A stretch of 64,000 nucleotides of DNA from Nitrospira sp. (GTDB taxonomy: Bacteria; Nitrospirota; Nitrospiria; Nitrospirales; Nitrospiraceae). This document shows, in pieces, positions 22,621 through 31,389 of the stretch. Under the pieces are notes generated by a model. It saw only the letters and a list, made by a program, of their open reading frames with translations, was not told the DNA's origin and ran no database searches. The translations under genes and the position numbers were made by a program. The stretch spans positions 310,001-374,000 of the forward strand of contig JACOEK010000003.1 in NCBI GenBank assembly GCA_024998595.1, read 5' to 3'. Position 1 is the stretch's first letter. Every line of letters begins with the position of its first letter.

Positions 22621-23991
22621 TCAGCAGAGGCCCACATGCTCGCGTAGGAGGTTGTAATCGAATGCGGCAATGCCGCCGCGCAGGAGACCGAAATCACGCC
22701 CTTCCATCTCATCGATGAGACCGGCCACCCGGTCGCGCCCCTCGGGCGTCCTGGCGACATGCCGCGGGGTGTCGCCGCCCAGCGCCGGAGACTCCCGGTC
22801 GGCCCATTCCAGATAAACGGTCTCAAAGAACGCCTTCAGCAACGCTCGATCCTCTTCGGCGGTCACCACCACCTTCAGCGGTTCGGTGCCGGATAGCTCA
22901 TCCTTCGTGACCTGCCTGGTCGGCGGCTGCACGCTTTCACCGCGAAAATGCAGCGAATATCCGAAGGTCGCCGCCAGACTATGTTTGGTTGCGTCCAATC
23001 GCTCCTGGGAATCACATTCGAGAAACAGCTTCGTCGCCGTCACCGTGACCCGCGCCCGCACTTCATCCGCCCTTGTATCCGTCTTCGCGCGTTGAACGAA
23101 GCGACGAAGTTTCCCCGATCCGGTATTTGCCGCCCCTCGCGGCGGCGCTTCCTCCGTCCAGCCCTCCAACTCGCTCATTCCTCCGGCGATGAAGGTGAAT
23201 TCGTGATGTTCGTACAGCGCCATGACATAGAAATAAGGCCCACCCGCTTCGGTCCGAAAGCGTATCTCGCTTACCGCTTCCAGCAAGGCCGCCAAACGCA
23301 TGCGCGCAAAATTTTTCAGCAGGAGATGACCAAACCGCTTGGCGAATTCCGGCCAATCGCCGAGTTCAAACGACCCACCGACCACTTCCATCTCACGCCG
23401 TTCTTCACCGGTGGTCTCATACAGCGCCCGTGCATCCCCCTCCGACAGCACCAACAATGGGCCAGCCAGGACCGCCAAGGTACTTTCCGGATCGCCCGGT
23501 TCACGCACCAGACGCGTAAACAAGACCTGCCCGGATTCGCCGTCCAGGTCCAGACTCTCAGCCGGTATCTCATACAGCCGGCCGTTGCCCATGGACCGCA
23601 GGGTTCGGCGCACCGAGCCGGGCTGACGCGGAAGGATCTCAACCAAGTCGAGGTAGGAATGTTTCAAGGGGTCGAGCCATACCCTCTCCTCCTCCGGGAT
23701 GTGTTCGGTGATGACATCGCGCAGCTGTTCGACAAGGGTCAGCTGTCCGTCTTCCGGATAGAAGTCGGCATAGAGCAGGAGATCCGCCAATTCGACCTCC
23801 TCCCGCAGGGGCGATAACGGCGACTGGTTTCCCAGTTCAACATACACCTGCAACGCCCGCTCGAAGGCGATCCGGCGCTGCTGTGCAAATCCGGGTGAGA
23901 CCGACAGCTGGTCGAGCCTGGACAGGAGACGCGCAAGGTCTTTGGGCACCGGCGCCGAACGCCCGGCAACCCGTTCATTCGCGAGCTTCAT
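22621..23991 (-). CDS. Unknown 456-residue protein upstream of fdsGBA
   Basis: No family recognised with confidence. It is soluble, without signal peptide or membrane segment. The N-terminal 200 residues are acidic, with a repeated theme of short helices; the middle has a beta-rich part (PYFYVMALYEHHEFTFIAGG). Near the C-terminus the sequence ALGGDTPRHVARTPEGRDRV resembles the LGG-x-TP ... G motif found in DUF2384-type and some SEC-C-type proteins; this is a weak likeness. GGAGGAG precedes the ATG. Same strand as fdsGBA with 56 bases between, so it may be co-transcribed and serve the formate dehydrogenase. Confidence 0.65.
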   Translation of the reverse strand: MKLANERVAGRSAPVPKDLARLLSRLDQLSVSPGFAQQRRIAFERALQVYVELGNQSPLSPLREEVELADLLLYADFYPEDGQLTLVEQLRDVITEHIPEEERVWLDPLKHSYLDLVEILPRQPGSVRRTLRSMGNGRLYEIPAESLDLDGESGQVLFTRLVREPGDPESTLAVLAGPLLVLSEGDARALYETTGEERREMEVVGGSFELGDWPEFAKRFGHLLLKNFARMRLAALLEAVSEIRFRTEAGGPYFYVMALYEHHEFTFIAGGMSELEGWTEEAPPRGAANTGSGKLRRFVQRAKTDTRADEVRARVTVTATKLFLECDSQERLDATKHSLAATFGYSLHFRGESVQPPTRQVTKDELSGTEPLKVVVTAEEDRALLKAFFETVYLEWADRESPALGGDTPRHVARTPEGRDRVAGLIDEMEGRDFGLLRGGIAAFDYNLLREHVGLC

Positions 23992-24093
23992 GAATCTCCT
24001 CCATGACGACCACTTCCGGAAGGGTCGCAGTGGCAGCCGACGGCTGCTTCCATTTAGGCTTCAGGTGAGGAACTCCTCCGGGAAGGTAGGGCC

Positions 24094-25032
24094 TCATTGA
24101 TTTCCCAGGGGAACGACCCGCTCATAGTCCTCGCCGAAATTGAACTGACGGACCGTCAGAACCGGACAGGGCGCATGACGCAGCATCGCACCGGCTATAC
24201 TGCCCAGTAGCACATGGGAGATCCCGCGCCGGCCATGCGTGCCCATGATCATCAAGTCGAACCCCTGCTGCGTAACATAGGCGGCAATCGAATCAGCCGG
24301 CAACCCCGGTTTGAGCACATGATCGGTCTGGATACCGTGGGCTGTCACGCAGGCGGATAACACGCTCAACCGCTTCTCCAGGTAATCCCGCTGTTCCTTC
24401 CACTCTTTTGCGTGGCTCAGGCTGAAATCCAACCCGTAGGCCACCGGTTCCATCGCGTGGAGGATGGTGATGGCGGCCCCAAGCGGTTTCGCAAACTGCA
24501 CGGCATACTCCAGCGCGTCCAGCGAACAGGTGGAGAGGTCGGTCGGAACCACAATGCGCTTGATGGTTGTCGTTGTCGCCCCTCCAGCCCCGCTCTTGTC
24601 CGCTTTGACTGCTAGGACTGGACAGGGAGACACGCGCACGATCCGCTCGGCGGTACTGCCGATCAATACATGATCCAATCCCGTGCGGCCATGGGTGCCG
24701 ACCACCACCAGGTCCGCGCCGATGGTCTGGGCGACGGTTTGAAGCACCTGACTGGGAATGCCGACTTCGATGCGCGTCGTGATCGGTTGACCGGCCGCCT
24801 TTGCGCGCACCTGAAGGGCGACCAGCTGACGATTCGACTCGCCGCGCAAGTGGTCCAGGTACATTTTATTGACCGTGTAGTCCGGATCCATCCCCGGATA
24901 GAGTTCCAGCGCGGTCACCACGCAAAGGTCGGCCTTCCACGTCCTGGCAAGAGTCAGGGCATAACCCATGGCCCGATCGGCGCAAGCTGAGAAATCGGTC
25001 GCGAACAGGATCTGCTTGATCAGGGAAGCCAT
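24094..25032 (-). CDS. Tandem universal stress protein (two Usp domains)
   Basis: Two Usp domains in 312 residues. Each ends with the ATP-binding signature G-2x-G-9x-G-(S/T): GTHGRTGLDHVLIGSTAERI (about 135-155) and GTHGRRGISHVLLGSIAGAM (about 272-292). Both copies therefore look able to bind ATP. Such tandem proteins act in stress survival and dormancy signalling. It starts three bases after the cupredoxin gene ends. Confidence 0.9.
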   Translation of the reverse strand: MASLIKQILFATDFSACADRAMGYALTLARTWKADLCVVTALELYPGMDPDYTVNKMYLDHLRGESNRQLVALQVRAKAAGQPITTRIEVGIPSQVLQTVAQTIGADLVVVGTHGRTGLDHVLIGSTAERIVRVSPCPVLAVKADKSGAGGATTTTIKRIVVPTDLSTCSLDALEYAVQFAKPLGAAITILHAMEPVAYGLDFSLSHAKEWKEQRDYLEKRLSVLSACVTAHGIQTDHVLKPGLPADSIAAYVTQQGFDLMIMGTHGRRGISHVLLGSIAGAMLRHAPCPVLTVRQFNFGEDYERVVPLGNQ

Positions 25033-25035
25033 GGC

Positions 25036-25470
25036 CTAGGCCGCCTCCACATTCAAGAGGAGCAATTCTCCCTTCATGTTCTGATGGATCGAGCAACGGA
25101 ACTCGTGCCGTCCCGGCCGTTCCATCACAAATCGAATGACCGCTGATTTTTTTCCGTCCAAGAACAGCCCGCCGATGCCCCGGCCATACGTCACGATGCC
25201 ACCTGATTCGACTCGCGTCGGAATGCCATCAAACATGGTCGACCCGAAGTCGTGGCGTTCCTGATCTTCATTGGTGATGGTAATGACCGTGGCTACCCCC
25301 AGCCGGAGAGGCGCCTGTTTCGTGACGAAGGCATAATCCTTGATCGCCACCTCAATCCGTTGTTCAGCTTGGGCTCCTCCTTGTGAGCACAGCGCCAGGA
25401 CAAAACAGACTGCCAACCAGACCCGCCCTCCGCTCAGAATTACCGACCTCTGCTTCAACCCCATAACCAT
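25036..25470 (-). CDS. Exported cupredoxin-domain protein
   Basis: A 144-residue protein with a cleavable-looking signal peptide (hydrophobic VWLAVCFVLALCSQGGAQA, residues 17-35). The mature part is a plastocyanin-like beta barrel with a plausible type 1 copper site: His73 (ERHDFGS), Cys126, His129 and Met132 (FRCSIHQNM, C-x2-H-x2-M). It may carry electrons or bind copper in the periplasm. AAGGAGGAG precedes the ATG. It sits between two Usp genes with gaps of 3 and 9 bases, so the three are one operon. Confidence 0.82.
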   Translation of the reverse strand: MVMGLKQRSVILSGGRVWLAVCFVLALCSQGGAQAEQRIEVAIKDYAFVTKQAPLRLGVATVITITNEDQERHDFGSTMFDGIPTRVESGGIVTYGRGIGGLFLDGKKSAVIRFVMERPGRHEFRCSIHQNMKGELLLLNVEAA

Positions 25471-25479
25471 GACTCCTCC

Positions 25480-25983
25480 TTATGACGGACTCTTACCTGT
25501 TCGCGCCTTCACCCGCTTCGTAGGCAACGGAACCGTCAAGACCGGACAACCGGCAGTTCGTACAACTTTCTCTGCCGTCGTGCCGAAAAAAATCTTTTCG
25601 ACACCGCCTACCGCTCCTCCATAACTGCCCATCACCACCAGGTCAACCCCTTCCACCCGCGCGGTCCTCGCAATTTCCTCGAAAGGGGAGCCGTCGGCCA
25701 GGATCCGTTTGATCGTCACCCCTTTTGCCTCTTCCCATGCCAGTAATTGACGGGCATTCAAGCGAGCATAGTGATTCAGCCGCTTCTTCTGCTTCGCGGC
25801 TTCAGCCGTCGGCGCCAACCCGAGGCGGTTCAGCGCATCCAGACTCTTGGTGTCGACGACGTGGAGCAACAGCACCTCCGCCTGATTCGACTTCGCGAAA
25901 GACAGGGCGATCCGGAAGGCTTCTTCGGAGCAGGGCGAGAAATCCACCGGCACAAGAATTTTTGTGAATAAACAGTCGGCCAC
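25480..25983 (-). CDS. Universal stress protein (single domain)
   Basis: A 167-residue Usp. N-terminal strand KILVPVDFSPCSEEAFRIAL with the conserved Asp, and C-terminal GSYGGAVGGVEKIFFGTTAE, which matches the ATP motif G-2x-G-9x-G-(S/T), followed by CPVLTVPL. GTG start at 25983 with GGAGG five bases before it. First gene of the leftward Usp-cupredoxin-Usp operon, 487 bases from the divergent hydrolase gene. Confidence 0.9.
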   Translation of the reverse strand: MADCLFTKILVPVDFSPCSEEAFRIALSFAKSNQAEVLLLHVVDTKSLDALNRLGLAPTAEAAKQKKRLNHYARLNARQLLAWEEAKGVTIKRILADGSPFEEIARTARVEGVDLVVMGSYGGAVGGVEKIFFGTTAEKVVRTAGCPVLTVPLPTKRVKARTGKSPS

Positions 25984-26333
25984 CAGACCTCCACTATTCC
26001 GTACAGCTACGACATCAGCAAACCCGATGCCATCGTCAAGAACGTGTAACTTCTACGAAATCACCAAGATCCCCTGTGAATCATGCACCGTCTGGCGGAC
26101 TCGGTCGGTGCCTTCACCTGGCCGGTGGTGTCCTGCTACAGGCTTTATCTCGCCCCTGTAGCGGAACGCCACAGATTACAGAAAGCCGTTCGATTCTGGA
26201 AGAGTGGTCGGAGATGAACGCATTGTCGCTTCTAGCATAAAGGTGCGAGGCAGGTCTGTCGATTCGAGACCAAGGTGCTTGCGCACTGTGATGGCATTGC
26301 TCTTGCTCGACGAGTCTTCGAAAGGCAGGCGTC
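25984..26333. other. Divergent intergenic region
   Basis: 350 bases between the leftward stress operon and the rightward small membrane ORF. It probably holds promoters for both directions. I looked for FNR-type sites (TTGATnnnnATCAA) and found none convincing, and I see no RNA gene. Confidence 0.4.
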
Positions 26334-26429
26334 ATGTCGCGCACATCGTGGCTATTGGTTGGAGCGTTGATTTTCGGCACGGCCGTCGTAGTGTACCTGA
26401 TTTTCTTCTGTCCGACGGAATGCCATTGA
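26334..26429 (+). CDS. 31-residue membrane peptide
   Basis: A short frame encoding one hydrophobic helix (WLLVGALIFGTAVVVYLIFF) with a polar start (MSRTS) and a short tail holding two cysteines (CPTEC, then His). The ribosome site is weak (AAAGGCAGG). It lies 42 bases before the hydrolase gene. The clean helix and terminal Cys pair suggest a real small protein, but the length makes this uncertain. Confidence 0.45.
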   Translation: MSRTSWLLVGALIFGTAVVVYLIFFCPTECH

Positions 26430-26470
26430 GCTTGGCTCTTGGAAAGATCCAGGGCCTTCATTGGATACCT

Positions 26471-27145
26471 ATGAAGACGGAAAGCATTTTTCAGATCACC
26501 ATCGCCGGGGATGGAATCGTACTCGACGGGATTCTCGGAATCCCTGAACAGCCGAAGGGTGTCATTGCCTTCGCGCATGGCAGCGGTAGCGGACGCTTCA
26601 GCCCGCGCAACCAATTCGTCGCCCGGGTCTTGGAAGCAGGCGGATTTGCGACCTTGCTCTTAGACTTGTTGACGCCTGACGAGGCAGACGATCGGAACAA
26701 AGTCTTTGACATCGATCTCCTGGCGGATCGCTTGCTTCTCGCGCAAAATTGGCTACACACGCATGCCCGCACGAGGGGACTCCGCACGGGATATTTTGGC
26801 GCCAGCACGGGAGCCGGGGCTGCTTTGCAGGCGGCGGCTCGTCAACCAAAGGCGGTGGGTGCCGTCGTATCGCGCGGCGGTCGGCCCGATCTCGCAGGCC
26901 CCTACCTTGGCGGGGTCACGGCGCCAACCCTGCTGCTCGTCGGCGGCGACGATGGCCCGGTCGTCGGCATGAACGAAGAGGCGCTCGCGCAGCTCACTTG
27001 TCCGAAACAGCTGATTATCATCCAAGGTGCCACTCATCTTTTTGAGGAACCAGGCACGCTTGAGCAAGTCGCCCAAGAATCGCTCCACTGGTTCCGTCGT
27101 TATCTCGATTGGGAACCGCACCGAGCAAAGGAGTCCCACCAATGA
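26471..27145 (+). CDS. Dienelactone-hydrolase-like alpha/beta hydrolase
   Basis: A 224-residue alpha/beta hydrolase. Signatures: VIAFAHGSGSGR (oxyanion region), GYFGASTGAGAAL where the Ser of GAST-G is the likely nucleophile, an acid in LLLVGGDDGPV and the His in GATHLFEEPG. No signal peptide. Start at the ATG at 26471; the frame runs further upstream, but without homologous sequence. Its stop overlaps the start of the next Usp gene (ATGA), and the pairing of this hydrolase type with Usp proteins suggests a stress role. Substrate unknown. Confidence 0.82.
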   Translation: MKTESIFQITIAGDGIVLDGILGIPEQPKGVIAFAHGSGSGRFSPRNQFVARVLEAGGFATLLLDLLTPDEADDRNKVFDIDLLADRLLLAQNWLHTHARTRGLRTGYFGASTGAGAALQAAARQPKAVGAVVSRGGRPDLAGPYLGGVTAPTLLLVGGDDGPVVGMNEEALAQLTCPKQLIIIQGATHLFEEPGTLEQVAQESLHWFRRYLDWEPHRAKESHQ

Positions 27146-28005
27146 ACACGCTCCTCGCAGTCGATGGATCCGATCATTCCTACGAAGCCGTGCGGGCGCT
27201 CAAGCATCTGCGCCGTGCGGATCAGCTCACGCTTCTTCACGTCGTCGATGCACCGCGCCCGGCCTACCCCATGATGGTGCCTGAAGTCGCTCAGGAACTG
27301 TACGCGCAATTGGAGCGCAGCATGAAAGAGGACGGCCAGCAGCTATTGACGCGGATCCAATCACTCCTTCCCCTTCACAGCGGGCCGGTCACCAAACTGC
27401 TGCACGTGGGATCACCGGCGGAACATATCGTGGCTGCGGCTCAATCCTGCCATGCGGATCTGATCGTCATGGGGGCCAGAGGTCTGGGACCGGTGAAGGA
27501 ACGGCTGCTCGGCAGCGTCTCCCATCGCGTGTTGAGCATGGCCCCCTGCGCCAAATTGATTCTCCACGGGTCACTCCGAGAGTTGAGGCAGGTCCTCCTC
27601 CCTCTGCAGGGGCCGTCAGACGCCGAGGCGGCGCTACGCTTTCTCGCCAAACAGCCCTTTCACGAACCGGTCAGCGTGAATCTCCTGGCTGTACTCCCGC
27701 CCACACGTCCACCCTGGCCAGTAGACGACTCCGCCGCCGAGAAACTGGAGGCGCAAGCGCTGCGTCATGCCCGGGAATTCATCGAGGACGTGGCGGCGAC
27801 CCTTCGCACGCAGGGCTATTCAACTCGCAGCGCAAGTGTGCTGGGCACTCCACTCACCATGATTCTGCATGAGGCGGAGAAGTTAGGGGTGGATCTGATC
27901 ATGGTCGGTTCGCACGCGAGGCAGGGCGTGACGCGATTCGTCCTGGGAAGCGTCTCCCATGCCGTGCTCCATCGCGCCCCATGTCAGGTGCTGGTGTTTG
28001 AATGA
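27142..28005 (+). CDS. Tandem universal stress protein
   Basis: A 287-residue protein with two Usp domains. The first has LAVDGSDHSYEAV and GARGLGPVKERLLGSVSHRV; the second ends GSHARQGVTRFVLGSVSHAV followed by CQVLVFE. Both ATP signatures are largely intact. The start overlaps the hydrolase stop by four bases, with AAAGGAG upstream. This is the third Usp gene within 4 kb. Confidence 0.9.
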   Translation: MNTLLAVDGSDHSYEAVRALKHLRRADQLTLLHVVDAPRPAYPMMVPEVAQELYAQLERSMKEDGQQLLTRIQSLLPLHSGPVTKLLHVGSPAEHIVAAAQSCHADLIVMGARGLGPVKERLLGSVSHRVLSMAPCAKLILHGSLRELRQVLLPLQGPSDAEAALRFLAKQPFHEPVSVNLLAVLPPTRPPWPVDDSAAEKLEAQALRHAREFIEDVAATLRTQGYSTRSASVLGTPLTMILHEAEKLGVDLIMVGSHARQGVTRFVLGSVSHAVLHRAPCQVLVFE

Positions 28006-28078
28006 TCGGACGAGGCTTGAGCCGAGTAGAGTGCTTACGAGGTGAGTCACAATCAGAAGACGAAGGTCAGTAGCCTGC

Positions 28079-28134
28079 CAGGCGGTTCAGGAGGCCGTCC
28101 AGGAAGGCCGCCGGCGTCTTTGCTGAACCGCCTG
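28079..28134. repeat. Intergenic repeat, copy A (short form)
   Basis: A 56-base element with perfect 12-base inverted ends (CAGGCGGTTCAG / CTGAACCGCCTG). On the minus strand its inner part (GCGGCCTTCCTGGACGGCC) matches the core of copies B, C and D. It lacks the central part of the 123-124-base copies. It lies between convergent genes. Confidence 0.7.
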
Positions 28135-28136
28135 AG

Positions 28137-28544
28137 CTAGCAGGGCTGGCCGTTGAACACACAAGGCTTATATCGCGCGATATCGAACTCGATGTCTTCC
28201 TGATAGACCCGTTCGTTTCCGTTCACGCCGTCCTGATCCGGGTCGTTGAACATCGTGTGATTCCACCAATAGAAGAGTGGAAATTGCTCGGTGTAATACA
28301 CAGGATTACCGTAATTGCTTCTCGTATACTCCTGCACCAAACGTCCAGTGACATAGTCGACCTTCCCGTCTCCGTGCAATGAATAGAGCATGATGAACAT
28401 TCTCGACTCATGATCGTAAAGTTCATCGAGACGGCTGTTCAGGTCCGGCTCGATCGGGAGGGGTTCCGTGGGCCAACCGGGGGCTGGCGCAAGCAGAACG
28501 CATAGCATCAGGACCGCCATTGTGGCAATACGAAGGTTCGTCAT
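28137..28544 (-). CDS. Small exported protein with EF-hand-like loops
   Basis: A 135-residue protein with a signal peptide (MTNLRIATMAVLMLCVLLAP). The mature part has two acidic Gly loops of the calcium-binding type, HGDGKVDYVTGR and DPDQDGVNGNE, and an aromatic-rich region (PLFYWWNHTMF). Calcium binding is inferred from these loops only. I start it at the ATG at 28544, which begins the signal peptide; the frame is open to 28727, into the mtaB start. Divergent from mtaB. Confidence 0.65.
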   Translation of the reverse strand: MTNLRIATMAVLMLCVLLAPAPGWPTEPLPIEPDLNSRLDELYDHESRMFIMLYSLHGDGKVDYVTGRLVQEYTRSNYGNPVYYTEQFPLFYWWNHTMFNDPDQDGVNGNERVYQEDIEFDIARYKPCVFNGQPC

Positions 28545-28652
28545 AGCTGGGAAATCCGCCCGACATCTCAGCAGGATCAACGTGAAAATCATGCTATCAC
28601 TAGCCTCCAGACCGTTCAAGCGCTCACCTGACTTTTTCGCGACACTGTCACC

Positions 28653-28682
28653 TTGCTGATCCCATGCGGCTCCTCTTATAAT
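28653..28682 (+). promoter_or_regulatory. Promoter of mtaB-miaB, possibly giving a leaderless mRNA
   Basis: TTGCTG (28653-28658), an 18-base spacer and a perfect TATAAT (28677-28682). The mtaB ATG lies at 28691, only 8 bases past the -10, and no Shine-Dalgarno sequence is present. Transcription would begin at about 28689-28691, at or next to the start codon. Confidence 0.55.
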
Positions 28683-28690
28683 CGCGCACG

Positions 28691-30034
28691 ATGTCCTCCA
28701 CCATGCCACGCGCATCACTCCATACATTAGGCTGCCGCCTGAGTCAGTCCGAGACGGCCATGCTGGGCGATAGCCTGACGCGCCAAGGCTACCAATTGGT
28801 GAACTATGGGGAAGAGACAGATCTGCTCGTCCTCAATACCTGCTCGGTGACGGAGAATGCGGAGAAAGACTGCCGCTACGCCGTCCGCAAGACCCTCCGC
28901 CACTCTCCCAACGCATTCGTGGCGGTCACCGGTTGTTATGCCCAGACGGGCGCCGCGAAACTGCAGACGGTTCCGGGCATTGATCTGATCGTCGGCACAC
29001 AGTTCAAAATGAATCTGCCGGAGTACCTCCCGGCTCCAACCCAGCTGCGAAAACAGCCGGAAGCGGAACTCCGCCATAGTAGAACCATCGATCGAGAAGA
29101 CTTCGTTCTGCCAGGCACCGCCTATTCCGACTCCACCCGGGCGCTGCTCAAGGTCCAGGACGGATGCGACTTCATGTGTAGCTTCTGTCTGATTCCTTTC
29201 GCCCGCGGGCGCGAACGCAGCCGGGTCGCCGGAGATGTCTTACGGGAAGCTCGCGAACTTGCCGCCCACGGCTACCGGGAACTCGTACTCACCGGCGTAA
29301 ACATCGGCCAATATTCTTATCAGGGCATGGACCTCGTTGACCTGCTCCAGGAGCTCGAAAACATTCCCGACGTGGTCCGGCTCAGGATTTCCTCCATCGA
29401 ACCGACTACGCTGCCTACCCGGCTTCTGCAACACATGGCCGCCTCGACGAAGCTCTGCCATTATCTGCATCTTCCGTTACAGAGCGGCGACGACGGCATT
29501 TTACAGGCCATGAACCGGCGCTATGGTCTGCGTGAATATGAAGAACTGGTCGAGCAGGCCATGGCTCTCATGCCGGATCTCGGCCTGGGAACCGATCTCA
29601 TGGTCGGCTTCCCCGGTGAGGATGAACAGGCGTTTGCGAACACCATGCGCATCGCCGGGCACCTCCCCTTCTCTTATTTCCATGTGTTCAGTTATTCGTC
29701 CAGGCCCGGCACGCCGGCGGCTCGCCTCGAACCCCAAAATCCTCCCGCCGTCATCCGGGAACGGAGCAAGGCCCTGGCGGAGCTGTCTCGAGCCAAAGCC
29801 CTGGCATTTTATCAGCAACAGATCGGACACACCGTGTCGGTGCTGTTCGAACAGGGTGAACGCGACGGATTTCGCACCGGCACAACCGCCAATTTCACCC
29901 GCGTGGCCGTTCCGGCCGAGACGGTTACCGCCGGCTCGATCCACCCTGTCACCATAACCGGCATCATGGACGGCTTGGCCTATGGTCAACTCACGTCGCG
30001 TTCCGCCGCGCCAGCCCACAGAACACTGCTATGA
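28691..30034 (+). CDS. mtaB: tRNA (t6A37) methylthiotransferase MtaB
   Basis: Adds a methylthio group to t6A37 of tRNAs reading ANN codons. The 447-residue protein has the UPF0004 N-domain with three cluster Cys (LGCRLSQSE, NTCSVTE, GCYAQ), the radical SAM motif CDFMCSFC (about residue 158-165) and a C-terminal TRAM-like region. The MtaB signature GYQLV ... SVTENAEKDC distinguishes it from MiaB. It overlaps miaB by four bases (ATGA). A second ATG lies 12 bases inside. Confidence 0.92.
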   Translation: MSSTMPRASLHTLGCRLSQSETAMLGDSLTRQGYQLVNYGEETDLLVLNTCSVTENAEKDCRYAVRKTLRHSPNAFVAVTGCYAQTGAAKLQTVPGIDLIVGTQFKMNLPEYLPAPTQLRKQPEAELRHSRTIDREDFVLPGTAYSDSTRALLKVQDGCDFMCSFCLIPFARGRERSRVAGDVLREARELAAHGYRELVLTGVNIGQYSYQGMDLVDLLQELENIPDVVRLRISSIEPTTLPTRLLQHMAASTKLCHYLHLPLQSGDDGILQAMNRRYGLREYEELVEQAMALMPDLGLGTDLMVGFPGEDEQAFANTMRIAGHLPFSYFHVFSYSSRPGTPAARLEPQNPPAVIRERSKALAELSRAKALAFYQQQIGHTVSVLFEQGERDGFRTGTTANFTRVAVPAETVTAGSIHPVTITGIMDGLAYGQLTSRSAAPAHRTLL

Positions 30035-31389
30035 CACAACCGAACAAGCCCCATACCGTGCATATCGAAACCTTCGGCTGCCAGATGAACGAGTACGACT
30101 CTGAACTCGTCCGGACCTTGCTCCGTAACGCGGGATTTGAATTTACCGAGGATCGCGAACGCGCCGACGTGATGCTCATGAACACCTGCGCCATCCGTGA
30201 AAACGCTCACAATAAGGTCTACGGGCATCTCGCGGAGCTCAAGGCGGTGAAGGAGCAACGCCCCCTGGTCGTCGGCGTGCTGGGCTGCATGGCGCAAAAC
30301 CTCAAAGAAGAACTGACGGAGAAACAACCGCTCGTGGATGTACTAGTGGGACCAGACGGATACCGGCAATTGCCGGGCCTCCTAACCAACGCGTTGAACG
30401 CCGAAGAGCAGAGATTGACGCGCCGGGGGCTAGCCGTCGATCTGTCTGAATACGAAACCTACGACGACATTCTTCCCGAGCGCGACGACAGCTCCAATGC
30501 CTGGATCGCCATCATGCGGGGCTGCGACAATTTCTGCAGTTTCTGCGTGGTGCCCTACACGCGCGGCCGCGAGCGATCACGGGATCCCGAGGGTATCCTG
30601 CGCGAAGTGGCGGTGTCGGTGGAAGCCGGCCACCGGCAGATTACGCTGCTCGGGCAAAACGTCAATTCCTACCGATATGACGACTGGGACTTCGCCCGCC
30701 TGATTCTTGCGGTGGCCGATGTGCCGGGCGTGCAGCGGGTCCGATTTACGTCCCCGCATCCCAAAGATTTTCCCCCAGCCCTCTTGGATGCCGTGGCCGG
30801 CCATCCGAACATCTGCAAGCACATCCACCTGCCGTTGCAGTCCGGCAATGACCGTATTCTGGAACTGATGAATCGGACCTACAGCCGGAAGGAATATCTG
30901 GACCTGGCCGCCACTATCCGCCGCCGGCATCCCGGTATTGCCCTCACGACCGATATTATCTGCGGATTCTGCTCGGAAACCGAAGAGGAGTTTCTGGACA
31001 CGTATCTGGTCGTCGAGGAAGTGCAGTACCACTCTGCCTATGTGTTCAAATATTCGGAGCGGAAAAATACCATTGCGGCCAGAAAGTTCCCCGATGATGT
31101 GCCGGAAGCCGTGAAAGGTGAACGAGTCAGCCGGCTCGTGGACCTGCAACGCCCGGTGACCGCGCGCCTCAACCGGGAATTGATCGGCCAAACCCTCCCC
31201 GTCATGGTCGAAGGTGATTCAAAACGTTCTGCGGATCAATGGATGGGCCGCACCGATACCGGCATTTACGTCATTTGGAACAAGAGCGACGCTCCAGCCC
31301 AGCTTGGGAGCATCCAACCGGTCACGATCCTCGACGGAAGTGCCGCCGTGCTCATGGGCCGGCGCGAGCCCGATACTATTCTTCCGTGA
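30031..31389 (+). CDS. miaB: tRNA-2-methylthio-N6-dimethylallyladenosine synthase MiaB
   Basis: Converts i6A37 to ms2i6A37 in tRNAs reading UNN codons. The 452 residues show the N-terminal cluster Cys (ETFGCQMNEYDSE, NTCAIRENA, GCMAQ), the radical SAM motif CDNFCSFC, the HLPLQSGNDRIL strand and the C-terminal TRAM domain. Its start overlaps the mtaB stop, so two sister methylthiotransferases with different tRNA substrates are translationally coupled. Confidence 0.95.
   Translation: MTQPNKPHTVHIETFGCQMNEYDSELVRTLLRNAGFEFTEDRERADVMLMNTCAIRENAHNKVYGHLAELKAVKEQRPLVVGVLGCMAQNLKEELTEKQPLVDVLVGPDGYRQLPGLLTNALNAEEQRLTRRGLAVDLSEYETYDDILPERDDSSNAWIAIMRGCDNFCSFCVVPYTRGRERSRDPEGILREVAVSVEAGHRQITLLGQNVNSYRYDDWDFARLILAVADVPGVQRVRFTSPHPKDFPPALLDAVAGHPNICKHIHLPLQSGNDRILELMNRTYSRKEYLDLAATIRRRHPGIALTTDIICGFCSETEEEFLDTYLVVEEVQYHSAYVFKYSERKNTIAARKFPDDVPEAVKGERVSRLVDLQRPVTARLNRELIGQTLPVMVEGDSKRSADQWMGRTDTGIYVIWNKSDAPAQLGSIQPVTILDGSAAVLMGRREPDTILP

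Noticed and set aside
26114-26614. 166-codon minus-strand frame across the divergent region
   Set aside because: It overlaps the start of the well supported hydrolase gene and its sequence is not protein-like.
28079-28134. CRISPR repeat or tRNA-like element
   Set aside because: The copies are far apart and not in tandem with spacers; the structure is a simple hairpin of the dispersed repeat family.
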